This document shows, piece by piece, positions 1 through 7,525 of a stretch of 64,000 nucleotides of DNA. The stretch spans positions 94,197-158,196 of the forward strand of contig NZ_JAQZAN010000017.1 in NCBI RefSeq assembly GCF_028737255.1. The letters run 5' to 3'. Below the pieces are notes generated by a model. It made no database searches, was not told the DNA's origin, and saw nothing but the letters and a program-made list of their open reading frames with translations. This DNA is from Actinomycetospora straminea (GTDB lineage Bacteria; Actinomycetota; Actinomycetes; Mycobacteriales; Pseudonocardiaceae). Numbering within the stretch: the first letter of the stretch is position 1; every line of letters starts with the position of its first letter. The position numbers and the translations under genes were made by a program.

Positions 1-1546
1 TGCGGGTGTCGCGGGGGTCGATGACCCCGTCGTCCCACATCCGCCCCGACGCGTAGACGGCGTTCGACTGCGCCTCGACGGCGTCCTCGATCGCCTTGCG
101 GGTCGCGGCGTCCGCCTCCTCGGAGTACTCCCGCCCCGCCCGCTCCGCCGACCGGCGCTGCACCATCGACATGACGCCCGCGAGCTGCGTCCCGCCCATG
201 ACGGCGATGCGGTGGTTGGGCCAGGTGAAGACGAAGCGCGGGTCGTAGGCGCGCCCGGACATGCCGTAGTTACCCGCGCCGTACGACGCGCCGACCATGA
301 GCGTCAGGTGCGGGACCTCGGAGTTCGACACCGCGTTGATCAGCTTCGCGCCGTCCTTGATGATCCCGCCGCGCTCGTACGCCGAGCCGACCATGAACCC
401 CGTGATGTTCTGGACGAACAGCAGCGGGATCGACCGGGCGTTGGCGAGCTGGACGAACTGCGCGCCCTTCTGCGACTCCTCCGAGAACAGGATCCCGTTG
501 TTCGCGAGCACGCCGACCGGGAAGCCGCCGATCGAGCCCCAGCCGCACACGAGCGTCGTACCGTAGAGCGGCTTGTGCTCGTCGAAGCGCGAGCCGTCGA
601 GCACGCGGGCGAGGACGTCGCGGACCTCCACCGACCGCTTCGGGTCGCTGGCCGCGCAGGCGAGCAGCTCCTCGGCCGGGTACCGCGGCGGGTCGGGCGG
701 TAGCGACGGGCCGGGCCCGCCGCGCCGCCAGCCCAGGTCGGCGACGATCCGGCGCCCGATCCGCAGGGCGTCGCGCTCGTCGGCGGCGAGGTGGTCGGCG
801 AGCCCGGACTCGCGGGCGTGCATCTCCGCGCCGCCGAGGGTCTCGTCGTCGACGTCCTCGTTGATCGCCATCTTCACCAGCGGCGGTCCGCCCAGGTACA
901 CGGTCGCCTGGCCGCGGACGAACACCGTGTACTCGCTCATCCCCGGCATGTACGCCCCGCCGGCGGTCGACGAGCCGAAGACCAGCGCGATCGTCGGGAT
1001 GCCCTGCGCCGAGAGCCGGGTCATCTCGCGGAAGGTGCGCCCGCCGGGCACGAACAGGTCGGCCTGGCGGGGCAGGTCGGCGCCGCCGGACTCGACGAGC
1101 GCGATCACCGGTAGGCGGTTGCGCTCGGCGATCTCGAGCGCCCGCAGCTGCTTCGTGACGCCGATCGGGGTGATCGAGCCGCCCTTCACGGTCGGCTCGT
1201 TGGCGACGACGAGGCACTGCACGCCGCTGACCGCCCCGATCCCGACGACCAGTCCCGCGCCCGGCGTCGTCAGGTCGGGCTCGTGGGCGCCGGCCAGCGC
1301 ACCGATCTCGAGGAACGCGGCGTCGGGGTCGAGCAGCAGGTCGACGCGCTCGCGGGCGGTCAGGCGGCCGCGGTCGTGGTGCCGGTCGACGTACTTGGCG
1401 CCACCCGCGGCCAGGACCGTCGCGGCGACCTCGTCGACGCCGGCCAGCGCGTCGAGCATGGCCGCGCGGTCGGCGGCGTACTCCGGCGACGCGGGGTCCA
1501 GCCGCGAATGCAGGACGGCGGCGGGGGAGATGTCGGCGATCGTCAC
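1..1546 (-). CDS. Acyl-CoA carboxylase, carboxyltransferase (beta) subunit, 3' end cut by window
   Basis: Carboxyltransferase half of a biotin-dependent acyl-CoA carboxylase, which moves CO2 from carboxybiotin to an acyl-CoA. My translation from the GTG at 1546 gives a crotonase-fold protein with two CoA/biotin-binding halves. Recognisable stretches are [43 protein letters not shown] and VGASYGAGNYGMSGRAYDP. About 515 codons are present. The last readable residues ([15 protein letters not shown]) normally lie some 20 residues before the C-terminus, so little is missing. The start overlaps the upstream stop by 4 bp (GTGA), making it the fourth gene of a tight minus-strand operon with a CoA ligase and an acyl-CoA dehydrogenase. 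The mycobacterial accD2/accA2/fadE locus has a similar set of genes, so an alpha subunit may follow off the left edge. The substrate is unknown. Confidence 0.9.
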   Translation of the reverse strand, partial: MTIADISPAAVLHSRLDPASPEYAADRAAMLDALAGVDEVAATVLAAGGAKYVDRHHDRGRLTARERVDLLLDPDAAFLEIGALAGAHEPDLTTPGAGLVVGIGAVSGVQCLVVANEPTVKGGSITPIGVTKQLRALEIAERNRLPVIALVESGGADLPRQADLFVPGGRTFREMTRLSAQGIPTIALVFGSSTAGGAYMPGMSEYTVFVRGQATVYLGGPPLVKMAINEDVDDETLGGAEMHARESGLADHLAADERDALRIGRRIVADLGWRRGGPGPSLPPDPPRYPAEELLACAASDPKRSVEVRDVLARVLDGSRFDEHKPLYGTTLVCGWGSIGGFPVGVLANNGILFSEESQKGAQFVQLANARSIPLLFVQNITGFMVGSAYERGGIIKDGAKLINAVSNSEVPHLTLMVGASYGAGNYGMSGRAYDPRFVFTWPNHRIAVMGGTQLAGVMSMVQRRSAERAGREYSEEADAATRKAIEDAVEAQSNAVYASGRMWDDGVIDPRDTR

Positions 1547-2322
1547 GCCCGCACCGGGTCCTTCCCGGGCGTCCCCGCGAACGCCTGGCCGACCAGCATC
1601 CACTCGCGCGCGGCGTCCCCCGTGACCTGCAGCGCGGTGTCGTCGACGTGCCGCCGGCGCACCAGCACGAGGCAGAACTCCTCGGCGTCACCGCGGACGA
1701 CGTCGGAGGCGCCCTCGCCCCACGTCCACACCTCGCCCGACGGGCCGGTGAGCTCGACGCGCACGGGCACGTCGGGCACCGCCATCCCCCGCACCCGGTA
1801 GCCCTGCGCACGGGCCCGGACGGCGATGTCGGCGACGTGGCGCAGCCGGTCGGTCGGGGCGAGGCGCGCGCCGACGGCGTCGGCGATGTCGGTGCCGTGC
1901 GCCCAGGTCTCCATGATCCGGCTGGTGATCCCCGAGCGCAGCGACATCGGCGGGCCGTACCAGGGCAGGCGGGCCGTCGGGTCGCAGGCGCGGGCGGCGC
2001 GGTCGAACGCCCGGGCCGCGTCCTGCCAGTAGGCCAGCGCGGCCGGGCCGACCTCGGGGACGTCGGCGAGGGTGCGGTCGACGAAGCCCTCGAGATCGGT
2101 GATCGCGTCGCGCTCGGCGGCGAAGTCGTCGGGCGTGGAGATCGCGCGGGCGAAGGCGCCGTCGAACCAGCCGAGGTGCGCGACCTGGTCGCGGACGGTC
2201 CACGGCTCGGCGCGCGTCGGCAGCGTCCACGACGCGCGCGGCAGCTCGCGCACGATCGCCATCACCGCGGCACGCTCGGCGTCGAGGTCGTCCAGCAACG
2301 ACGCCACGGTCGGGGCGCTCAC
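1543..2322 (-). CDS. TIGR03084-type maleylpyruvate-isomerase/DinB-fold protein
   Basis: 259-residue protein starting at GTG 2322 (SAPTVASLLDDLDAER). The N-terminal half is the mycothiol-dependent maleylpyruvate isomerase/DinB four-helix fold, with the usual WTVRDQVAHLGWFD signature near residue 45 and an ETWAHGTDIADAVG stretch near residue 145 that supplies the family histidines. The C-terminal half is the small alpha/beta domain common in the actinobacterial TIGR03084 family. These proteins are thought to bind a metal and mycothiol, but their reaction is unknown. The gene overlaps both neighbours by 4 bp, so it is translationally coupled to the acyl-CoA dehydrogenase upstream and the carboxyltransferase downstream. 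A role in the same acyl-CoA pathway is inferred from position only. Confidence 0.85.
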   Translation of the reverse strand: MSAPTVASLLDDLDAERAAVMAIVRELPRASWTLPTRAEPWTVRDQVAHLGWFDGAFARAISTPDDFAAERDAITDLEGFVDRTLADVPEVGPAALAYWQDAARAFDRAARACDPTARLPWYGPPMSLRSGITSRIMETWAHGTDIADAVGARLAPTDRLRHVADIAVRARAQGYRVRGMAVPDVPVRVELTGPSGEVWTWGEGASDVVRGDAEEFCLVLVRRRHVDDTALQVTGDAAREWMLVGQAFAGTPGKDPVRA

Positions 2323-3605
2323 CCGTCGAGCCCGATCCGGCCCGCGACGACCTCGTCCATGATCTCGGTCGTGCCGCCGCCGATCCCGAGGATCCGCGCG
2401 TCGCGGTAGTGGCGCTCGACCTCCACGCCGTGCATGTAGCCCATCCCTCCGTGCAGCTGGACGGCGCGGTCGACGACGGCGTCGCACGCCGCGACCGCGG
2501 TGTTCTTGGCCATGGCGAGCTCGGTGACCACGTCGTGCCCCGCCTGCCACCGGGCGAGGACGTCGCGCACGTAGGTGCGGGCGACGGTGGTGACGCGGGC
2601 CATCTCGGCGATCTGGTGGCGGACGACCTGGCGCTGTGCGAGCGGCGCGCCGAAGGTCCGCCGGGTGCGCGCCCAGTCGATGGTCAGGTCGACGCAGCGC
2701 TGGGCGGTGGCGTAGGCCTGCACCGCCATCGACAGCCGCTCGGCCGCGAAGTTGACCATGATCTGGCGGAAGCCCGTTCCCTCGGCCCCGACGAGGTTCG
2801 TCGCAGGCACCCGCACCCCGTCGAAGTGCAGCTCGGCGGTGTCGCTGCAGTGCCAGCCCATCTTGCGCAGCCGCGAGCGCGACACCCCGGGGCGGTCGGT
2901 CTCGATCACCAGCAGGGAGATGCCGCGGTGTCCGTCGCCGCCGGTGCGCACGGCGGTGGTGACGATGTCGGCGCGCGTGCCCGAGGTGATGAAGGTCTTC
3001 GCGCCGTCGACGACGTACTCGTCCCCCTCGCGGCGGGCGCGCGTGGTGATCGCCGCGACGTCCGACCCGGCGCCGGGCTCGGTGACGCCCAGCGAGGCGA
3101 TCATCCGCCCGGCCAGGGTCGGGGCCACGAAGCGCGCGATCTGGTCGGGGTCACCGGCGGCGGCGACGTGCGGGACGCCGATGCCGTGGGTGAACAGGCC
3201 CGCGCAGACCCCGCTCGACCCGCCGGAGAGGATCAGCTGCTCGGCGACGAGGCAGGCGTCGAGGTGCTCGCCGACCCCGCCCGCGGCCGCGGGGAACCCC
3301 AGCTCGAGCAGCCCGAGCTCCCCGGCCCGCGCGTGCAGCGCACGCGGCAGGGCGCCGTCGTCCTCCCAGCGCGCGAGGTGGGGCACGACCTCGCGGGTCG
3401 TGAAGTCCGCGACCAGGTCGCGCAGCGCCCGGCGCTCCGGGGTCGCCCAGGCGTCGTGCGCCGAGCCGCTGGAGCGAGGGTGACCCTCGCTGTCTCCCAC
3501 GCAGCCAGGGCGTCCTTCGCTCGCCACGCCGCTCGCCACGCCGCTCGCCACGCCGCTCGCCACGCCGCTCGCCACGCCGCTCGACACCCCGGGCTGCGCC
3601 GTCAC
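2319..3605 (-). CDS. Acyl-CoA dehydrogenase with low-complexity N-terminal extension
   Basis: FAD-dependent acyl-CoA dehydrogenase that desaturates an acyl-CoA at C2-C3. The family core starts near residue 50 (ERRALRDLVADFTTREVVP). It contains the FAD-binding SLGVTEPGAGSD and FITSGTRADI segments and the C-terminal QLHGGMGYMHGVEVERHYRD region. The start GTG at 3605 overlaps the upstream CoA-ligase stop by 4 bp, which favours it. The first 45 residues are not family-like: they are a GVAS repeat from a 12-bp tandem repeat, followed by a segment from a palindrome (3473-3521). Translation may instead begin further in, but I see no better ribosome site. It lies second in the operon. Confidence 0.9.
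   Translation of the reverse strand: MTAQPGVSSGVASGVASGVASGVASGVASEGRPGCVGDSEGHPRSSGSAHDAWATPERRALRDLVADFTTREVVPHLARWEDDGALPRALHARAGELGLLELGFPAAAGGVGEHLDACLVAEQLILSGGSSGVCAGLFTHGIGVPHVAAAGDPDQIARFVAPTLAGRMIASLGVTEPGAGSDVAAITTRARREGDEYVVDGAKTFITSGTRADIVTTAVRTGGDGHRGISLLVIETDRPGVSRSRLRKMGWHCSDTAELHFDGVRVPATNLVGAEGTGFRQIMVNFAAERLSMAVQAYATAQRCVDLTIDWARTRRTFGAPLAQRQVVRHQIAEMARVTTVARTYVRDVLARWQAGHDVVTELAMAKNTAVAACDAVVDRAVQLHGGMGYMHGVEVERHYRDARILGIGGGTTEIMDEVVAGRIGLDG
3473..3590. repeat. Palindromic element plus 12-bp tandem repeat inside a coding sequence
   Basis: Two adjoining parts are visible. At 3473-3491 there is a perfect 19-bp palindrome (AGCGAGGGT, G, ACCCTCGCT), and the segment ending at 3521 closes with TCCTTCGCT, an imperfect inverted copy of the same arm. 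Directly after it, five perfect copies of the 12-mer gctcgccacgcc run from 3519 to 3578, with a degraded sixth to 3590. Unit length is a multiple of three, so on the minus strand it encodes repeated GVAS and keeps the acyl-CoA dehydrogenase frame open. Confidence 0.85.
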
Positions 3606-5113
3606 CGGCTGACCGCCTCGGCGTGCCCGGCGTACTGCTCGCGCAGGACCCGCTTGAGGAGCTTGCCGGTGGCGTTGCGCGGCAGCTCGTCGACGACCTC
3701 GACGCGTCGCGGCGCCTTGAAGTGCGCGATCCGCTCGCGCGTCCAGGCGATCACCTCGTCCGGGTCCAGCGACCCGGACGCGACCACCACCGCCAGCACC
3801 GTCTCGCCCCACGTCGCGTCCCCGACCCCGACGACGGCGACGTCGGCGACCGCGGGGTGGCGGTGGAGCACCTGCTCGACCTCGACCGGGTAGACGTTCT
3901 CCCCGCCCGTGATGATCATGTCCTTCTTGCGGTCGACCAGCGTCACGAAGCCCTCGGCGTCGCGGATGCCGAGGTCACCGGAGTGGAACCACCCGTCGCG
4001 CAGCACCTCGGCCGTCGCCTCCGGGCGGTTCCAGTAGCCGGCGAACACCGTCGGACCGCGCAGCACCAGCTCGCCGACCTCCCCGACGCCGACCTCGTCG
4101 CCGCTCTCGGACACCAGCCGCGCGTCCACGTGCATGAACGGCCGGCCCACCGAGCCGGCGTGGGCGAGCACGTCGGCGGCGTCGAGGAAGAGCGCGGCGG
4201 GCGAGAGCTCGGTCATCCCGAAGCCCTCGGTGAACGTCCAGCCCAGCGCCGTGAAGTGCTCGATCACCGTGACCGGGCAGGGCGCGCCGCCGGAGATGGC
4301 CCAGCGCAGCGACGGCTGGGGCGGCAGCGACGGCAGCCGGGTGAGCGCCGCCCACATCGCGGGCACGAGGAACTGGGTGGTGACGCCCTCGTCGGCCATG
4401 AGCGCGGCGAACGCCGCCGGGTCGAACGACGGCACGACGACGACCGTGCCGCCGGCGTAGAGCAGGGGGAGCGCGGAGAGCCCCAGCGCGCCGATGTGGA
4501 ACAGCGGCGCCGCGGCGATCGTGACGTCGGTGCTCCCGATGCCGGGGCCCGCGGTGACCATGTTCACCGCGTTCCACAGCATGTTGTCGTGCGTGAGCAC
4601 CGCGCCCTTGGGGACACCGGTGGTCCCCGAGGTGTACATGATCACGCAGGGGTCGTCGCCGGCCGCCGGGTACGCGTCGACGGTGCCGCTGACGGGCACG
4701 CCCGGCTCGTCGGCGAGCTCCACGATCGTCGGCGCCGGCCCGTCGAGCGCGGCGAGCGCCCCCTCGGCGAGCGCCGCAAAGGTCGTGGAGCGCACCAGCA
4801 CCGTCGCGCCGGAGTCACCCAGCACGTGGGCGACCTCGGCCGGCGCGAGGCGATGGTTGACCGGCACGGCCACGGCACCGAGGCGCGCCGCGCCGAAGAG
4901 CCACTCGAGGTAGGCGCCGGAGTTCTCGCCGAGCAGGGCGACGCGGTCGCCGACGTCCACACCGAGGCCGGCGAGCGCCGCGGCTCGGGCCGAGACGCGG
5001 GTGTCGAGCGCGGCGTAGGTGTGGCGAGCGCCGGTGGCGACGTCGACGAGCGCGGTCGCTCCGGGCCGGCGCGCGGCCCGCCGGGCCACCCAGTCGGCGA
5101 TCCCACCGTCCAT
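3602..5113 (-). CDS. AMP-dependent acyl-CoA synthetase (FadD type)
   Basis: 503-residue ANL-superfamily ligase that activates a carboxylic acid as acyl-AMP and then acyl-CoA. Motifs in order are the P-loop YTSGTTGVPKG at 160-170, GFGMTELSP near 290, GWFHSGDLG near 371, the hinge DRKKDMIITGGEN near 387, and the adenylation lysine in PRNATGKLLKR near the C-terminus. ATG 5113 gives a full-length protein of normal size. It is the first gene of the minus-strand operon and its stop overlaps the dehydrogenase start. The divergent TetR gene starts 83 bp away and probably controls this promoter. The substrate is not predictable beyond a medium-chain, branched or aromatic acid. Confidence 0.92.
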   Translation of the reverse strand: MDGGIADWVARRAARRPGATALVDVATGARHTYAALDTRVSARAAALAGLGVDVGDRVALLGENSGAYLEWLFGAARLGAVAVPVNHRLAPAEVAHVLGDSGATVLVRSTTFAALAEGALAALDGPAPTIVELADEPGVPVSGTVDAYPAAGDDPCVIMYTSGTTGVPKGAVLTHDNMLWNAVNMVTAGPGIGSTDVTIAAAPLFHIGALGLSALPLLYAGGTVVVVPSFDPAAFAALMADEGVTTQFLVPAMWAALTRLPSLPPQPSLRWAISGGAPCPVTVIEHFTALGWTFTEGFGMTELSPAALFLDAADVLAHAGSVGRPFMHVDARLVSESGDEVGVGEVGELVLRGPTVFAGYWNRPEATAEVLRDGWFHSGDLGIRDAEGFVTLVDRKKDMIITGGENVYPVEVEQVLHRHPAVADVAVVGVGDATWGETVLAVVVASGSLDPDEVIAWTRERIAHFKAPRRVEVVDELPRNATGKLLKRVLREQYAGHAEAVSR

Positions 5114-5196
5114 CGCCGTCCTCCTCGCCGTCCCCCACGTCCTCGTGACCTGCGCTACTCTGCCCGTACGTGCGGTCAGTTCACAAGGGGGGCGTC

Positions 5197-5880
5197 GTGA
5201 CCGAACCGGTGGTGGCCCCGGGCCGCGCCCGCGGCGGGCGGCGCGACGAGATCCTCGTGACCTTCACCCGCCACGTCGCCGAGCGCGGCTACGACCGCGC
5301 CAACTTCGGCGACGTCGCCGCCGAGCTGGGGATGAGCAAGGGGACGATCGTCCACCACTTCGGCACCAAGGACCGGATGCTCGCCGAGGTGCAGGAGCGC
5401 TACATGCGCCGCCGCCTCGACGAGGCCCACGCCTTCCTCGGGCGCCTGTCCGCGCCGGACGAGCGGGTCGCGGCGTTCGTCCACGCCGGCGTGCGCTACT
5501 CCACCGACGAGCCGGCGACGACGGTGGCGTTCCAGCGGGAGGTCGTGCGCCTCACCGACGAACCGGGCATGGAGACCGCCCGCGCCCAGCGCGACGCCTA
5601 CCGGGACCTGGTCGTCGCGGTGCTGCAGGACGGCGCCGAGGCCGGGGTGTTCGTGCCCGGCGACGCCCGGCTGCGCAGCCTGCAGATGTTCGGCTCGCTG
5701 CACTGGATGTGGACCTGGTTCGACCCCGCCGGCCGGCTGCGCCCCGCCGACGTGGCCGCGGAGTTCACGCGCACCCTGCTGCGCGGGCTCGGGGTCGGCG
5801 AGGAGCGCGTGGCCGCGGTCGCCGACCCCGACGGCCCGGTGGCCCGCTGCGTCGCCGAGGTGTGCGCTCCGCGCTCGTGA
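5197..5880 (+). CDS. TetR/AcrR-family transcriptional regulator
   Basis: 227-residue regulator. The N-terminal helix-turn-helix (RRDEILVTFTRHVAERGYD then GMSKGTIVHHFGTKDRML) is typical TetR, followed by an all-helical ligand domain. I chose GTG 5197 because an AAGGGGGG ribosome site precedes it at the right spacing; an in-frame GTG at 5170 would add nine unconserved residues. It is divergent from the acyl-CoA operon, so it likely represses that operon and responds to an acyl-CoA (inference). The last codons (VCAPRS and the stop) lie in the flank and first arm of a repeated palindrome, so the repeat has defined this protein's C-terminus. Confidence 0.9.
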   Translation: MTEPVVAPGRARGGRRDEILVTFTRHVAERGYDRANFGDVAAELGMSKGTIVHHFGTKDRMLAEVQERYMRRRLDEAHAFLGRLSAPDERVAAFVHAGVRYSTDEPATTVAFQREVVRLTDEPGMETARAQRDAYRDLVVAVLQDGAEAGVFVPGDARLRSLQMFGSLHWMWTWFDPAGRLRPADVAAEFTRTLLRGLGVGEERVAAVADPDGPVARCVAEVCAPRS

Positions 5881-5923
5881 GCAGAAATCGGTGCTGCAGC
5901 ACCGATTTCTGCTCACCTGCGCC
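5861..5923. repeat. Dispersed palindrome family A, copy 1 (40-bp perfect palindrome)
   Basis: Positions 5877-5916 form a perfect 40-bp palindrome (arms GTGAGCAGAAATCGGTGCTG and its complement). The left flank TGTGCGCTCCGCGCT at 5861 and right flank TGCGCC match those of a second copy at 23706. The palindrome lies between convergent genes: its left arm provides the TetR TGA stop and its right arm the stop used by the frameshifted DHFR-like reading frame. It can fold into a long hairpin in RNA from either strand, so a bidirectional terminator role is plausible. Confidence 0.9.
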
Positions 5924-6497
5924 TCAGCGCACCCGGCGGTAGGTGCAGACCACCACGCCGGTCGCCGCCTGCTCGACCGACACGGGAGGTCGGGAAGACG
6001 CCCTTGCCGCCGCCGAGCAGGATCGGCTCGATCATGAGGCGGTACTCGTCGACGAGGTCGGCGTCGGCGAGCGCGGTCGCGAGCGAGGCGCTGCCCTGCA
6101 CGAGGAGGTCGCCGCCCGCGCGCTCACGCAGGTCGCGCACGGCGCCGACGGCGTCGCCGGTGTCGTCGGTGGGCAGCAGGTGCGAGTTCTCCCACGTCAG
6201 GTCGGCCTCGGTCAGCGTGCGCGAGGCGACGTACTTGGTGATGCCGTTGATGCGGTCGGCGAACGGGTCGTCGGTCTGGTGCGGCCAGACGGCCGCCGAG
6301 ACCTCCCAGGTCCGCCGGCCGAACAGCATGGCCTCGGCGTCGCGCAGCGAGCGGTCCCACGTGGCGCCCAGGGTCTCGTCGAAGTAGGGCACGGACCAGC
6401 CGCCGTGGGCGAACCCGCCGTCGGTGTCCTCGTCGGCCCCGCCGGGGGCCTGGGTGACGCCGTCGAGGCTGGTGAACTGGGTGACGACGATGCGCAC
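5913..6497 (-). CDS. Dihydrofolate reductase / RibD C-terminal family protein, tail frameshifted
   Basis: Pyridine-nucleotide reductase of the RibD_C/DHFR-like fold. Visible are the N-terminal MRIVVTQFTSLDGV, the LFGRRTWE motif, and LLVQGSASLATALADADLVDEYRLMI (written here as LVQGSASL plus DEYRL). GTG 6497 follows a GAGGAG ribosome site. After GGGKGVFP the frame given by these coordinates yields TSRVGRAGGDRRGG, unlike the family. One frame over, the same DNA encodes PPVSVEQAATGVVVCTYRR and VR, then a stop at 5924-5926, the expected ending. So a one-base indel lies near 5985-5992, either a real mutation or an assembly error. The substrate is unknown. It is likely cotranscribed with the membrane protein 30 bp upstream. 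Confidence 0.82.
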   Translation of the reverse strand: MRIVVTQFTSLDGVTQAPGGADEDTDGGFAHGGWSVPYFDETLGATWDRSLRDAEAMLFGRRTWEVSAAVWPHQTDDPFADRINGITKYVASRTLTEADLTWENSHLLPTDDTGDAVGAVRDLRERAGGDLLVQGSASLATALADADLVDEYRLMIEPILLGGGKGVFPTSRVGRAGGDRRGGLHLPPGALRRR

Positions 6498-6527
6498 GGT
6501 GATCTCCTCGGGTCGTGTAGGGGGTGG

Positions 6528-6947
6528 TCAGCGGCGGGTAAAGGCCGGGATGAGCACGGCGGCCACGGCGAGGTGGGCGATCATCAGTCCGATGCGCGTG
6601 GAGGCCGTGGCCTCGACCAGGCCGATCGGGGTCATCGACACCGCCAGCACGCCGACGGCGAGGTACGTCCAGGCCGTCCGGCCCCAGGTGGCGACCCGCT
6701 CGAGGACCGCCAGCAGCGCCCAGCCGAGCAGGGCGACGACGAGCGTGGAGACGACGGCGGCCGGGATGTCGACGCGGGCGGTGCCCTGGGCGTCGGTGAT
6801 CCAGTAGTCGGCGCCCAGCAGCGCGCCGACGGTCCAGCCGCCGAGCGCCGCGGCGCCGGCACCGACGACGGCCAGGCCGCGGGTGCGGGCCCGCGAGGCG
6901 GTGCGGGTGACCGTGACGTCGGCGGCGGGAGCGGTGGTGACGGACAT
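6528..6947 (-). CDS. Small four-helix membrane protein, DUF6069 family
   Basis: 139-residue protein starting at ATG 6947 behind a perfect GGAGG ribosome site. After a short polar N-terminus there are four hydrophobic segments (around LAVVGAGAAALGGWTVGALL, VVSTLVVALLGWALLAVL, TYLAVGVLAVSMTPIGL and LMIAHLAVAAVLIPA). This is the pattern of the uncharacterised actinobacterial DUF6069 family. No catalytic motif is visible. It precedes the DHFR-like gene on the same strand. Confidence 0.75.
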   Translation of the reverse strand: MSVTTAPAADVTVTRTASRARTRGLAVVGAGAAALGGWTVGALLGADYWITDAQGTARVDIPAAVVSTLVVALLGWALLAVLERVATWGRTAWTYLAVGVLAVSMTPIGLVEATASTRIGLMIAHLAVAAVLIPAFTRR

Positions 6948-7027
6948 GGTGACCTCCGGGGTGCGAGCGGTTCTCGCCCGGAGGTCGAACGGCGGCGCCC
7001 GCTTTTCGACACGCTCCCCGGAAACTT

Positions 7028-7489
7028 CTACTCGGGCCCGCCGATGTCCTCCAGCCACGCCTCGGGGTGGTCGGCGGCGAAGCGCTGCATGAGCGCCGCG
7101 CAGTCCGGGTCGTCGAGCACGGTGACCTCGACGCCCTGCTCGGCGAGCCAGGCGTGCTGGCCCCCGAAGTTCTCGGCCTCGCCGACGACCAGGCGCGGGA
7201 TGCGGAACTGGCGGACGAGCCCGGCGCAGAACCAGCACGGCGAGAGGGTCGTGACCATCGTCGTGCCGCGGTAGTGCGGGCGGCGCCCGGCGGCGCGGAA
7301 GGCGGCCGTCTCGCCGTGGGTGGCGGGGTCGCCGTCCTGGATCCGGCGGTTGTGCCCGCGCCCGAGCAGCTCGCCGTCGGGGCCGAAGAGGGCGGCGCCG
7401 ACGGGGACGCCGCCCGCCGCGGCCCCGGCCCGAGCCTCCTCGAGGGCGACGGCGAGCATGGCGGAGGGACTGATCGGCGGAGGGCTCAC
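7028..7489 (-). CDS. Cytosine deaminase-like zinc hydrolase (yeast FCY1 type)
   Basis: 153-residue single-domain deaminase of the cytidine deaminase superfamily. Zinc and catalytic residues are clear: HGE (H58, E60) and SPCWFC (C85, C88). The C-terminal half resembles yeast cytosine deaminase Fcy1 closely from memory: TLSPC.FC, IPRLVVGEAENF, then VTVLDDPDCAALMQRF and a closing WLEDIGG. Cytosine-to-uracil deamination is thus more likely than guanine or tRNA deamination. Start choice is uncertain: GTG 7489 adds ten residues before ATG 7459. It is divergent from the Fpg-family gene with only 36 bp between the two starts. Confidence 0.85.
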   Translation of the reverse strand: MSPPPISPSAMLAVALEEARAGAAAGGVPVGAALFGPDGELLGRGHNRRIQDGDPATHGETAAFRAAGRRPHYRGTTMVTTLSPCWFCAGLVRQFRIPRLVVGEAENFGGQHAWLAEQGVEVTVLDDPDCAALMQRFAADHPEAWLEDIGGPE

Positions 7490-7525
7490 CACGCCGCCCA
7501 CGCTCCCACGCCGCAGAATGGCCCG

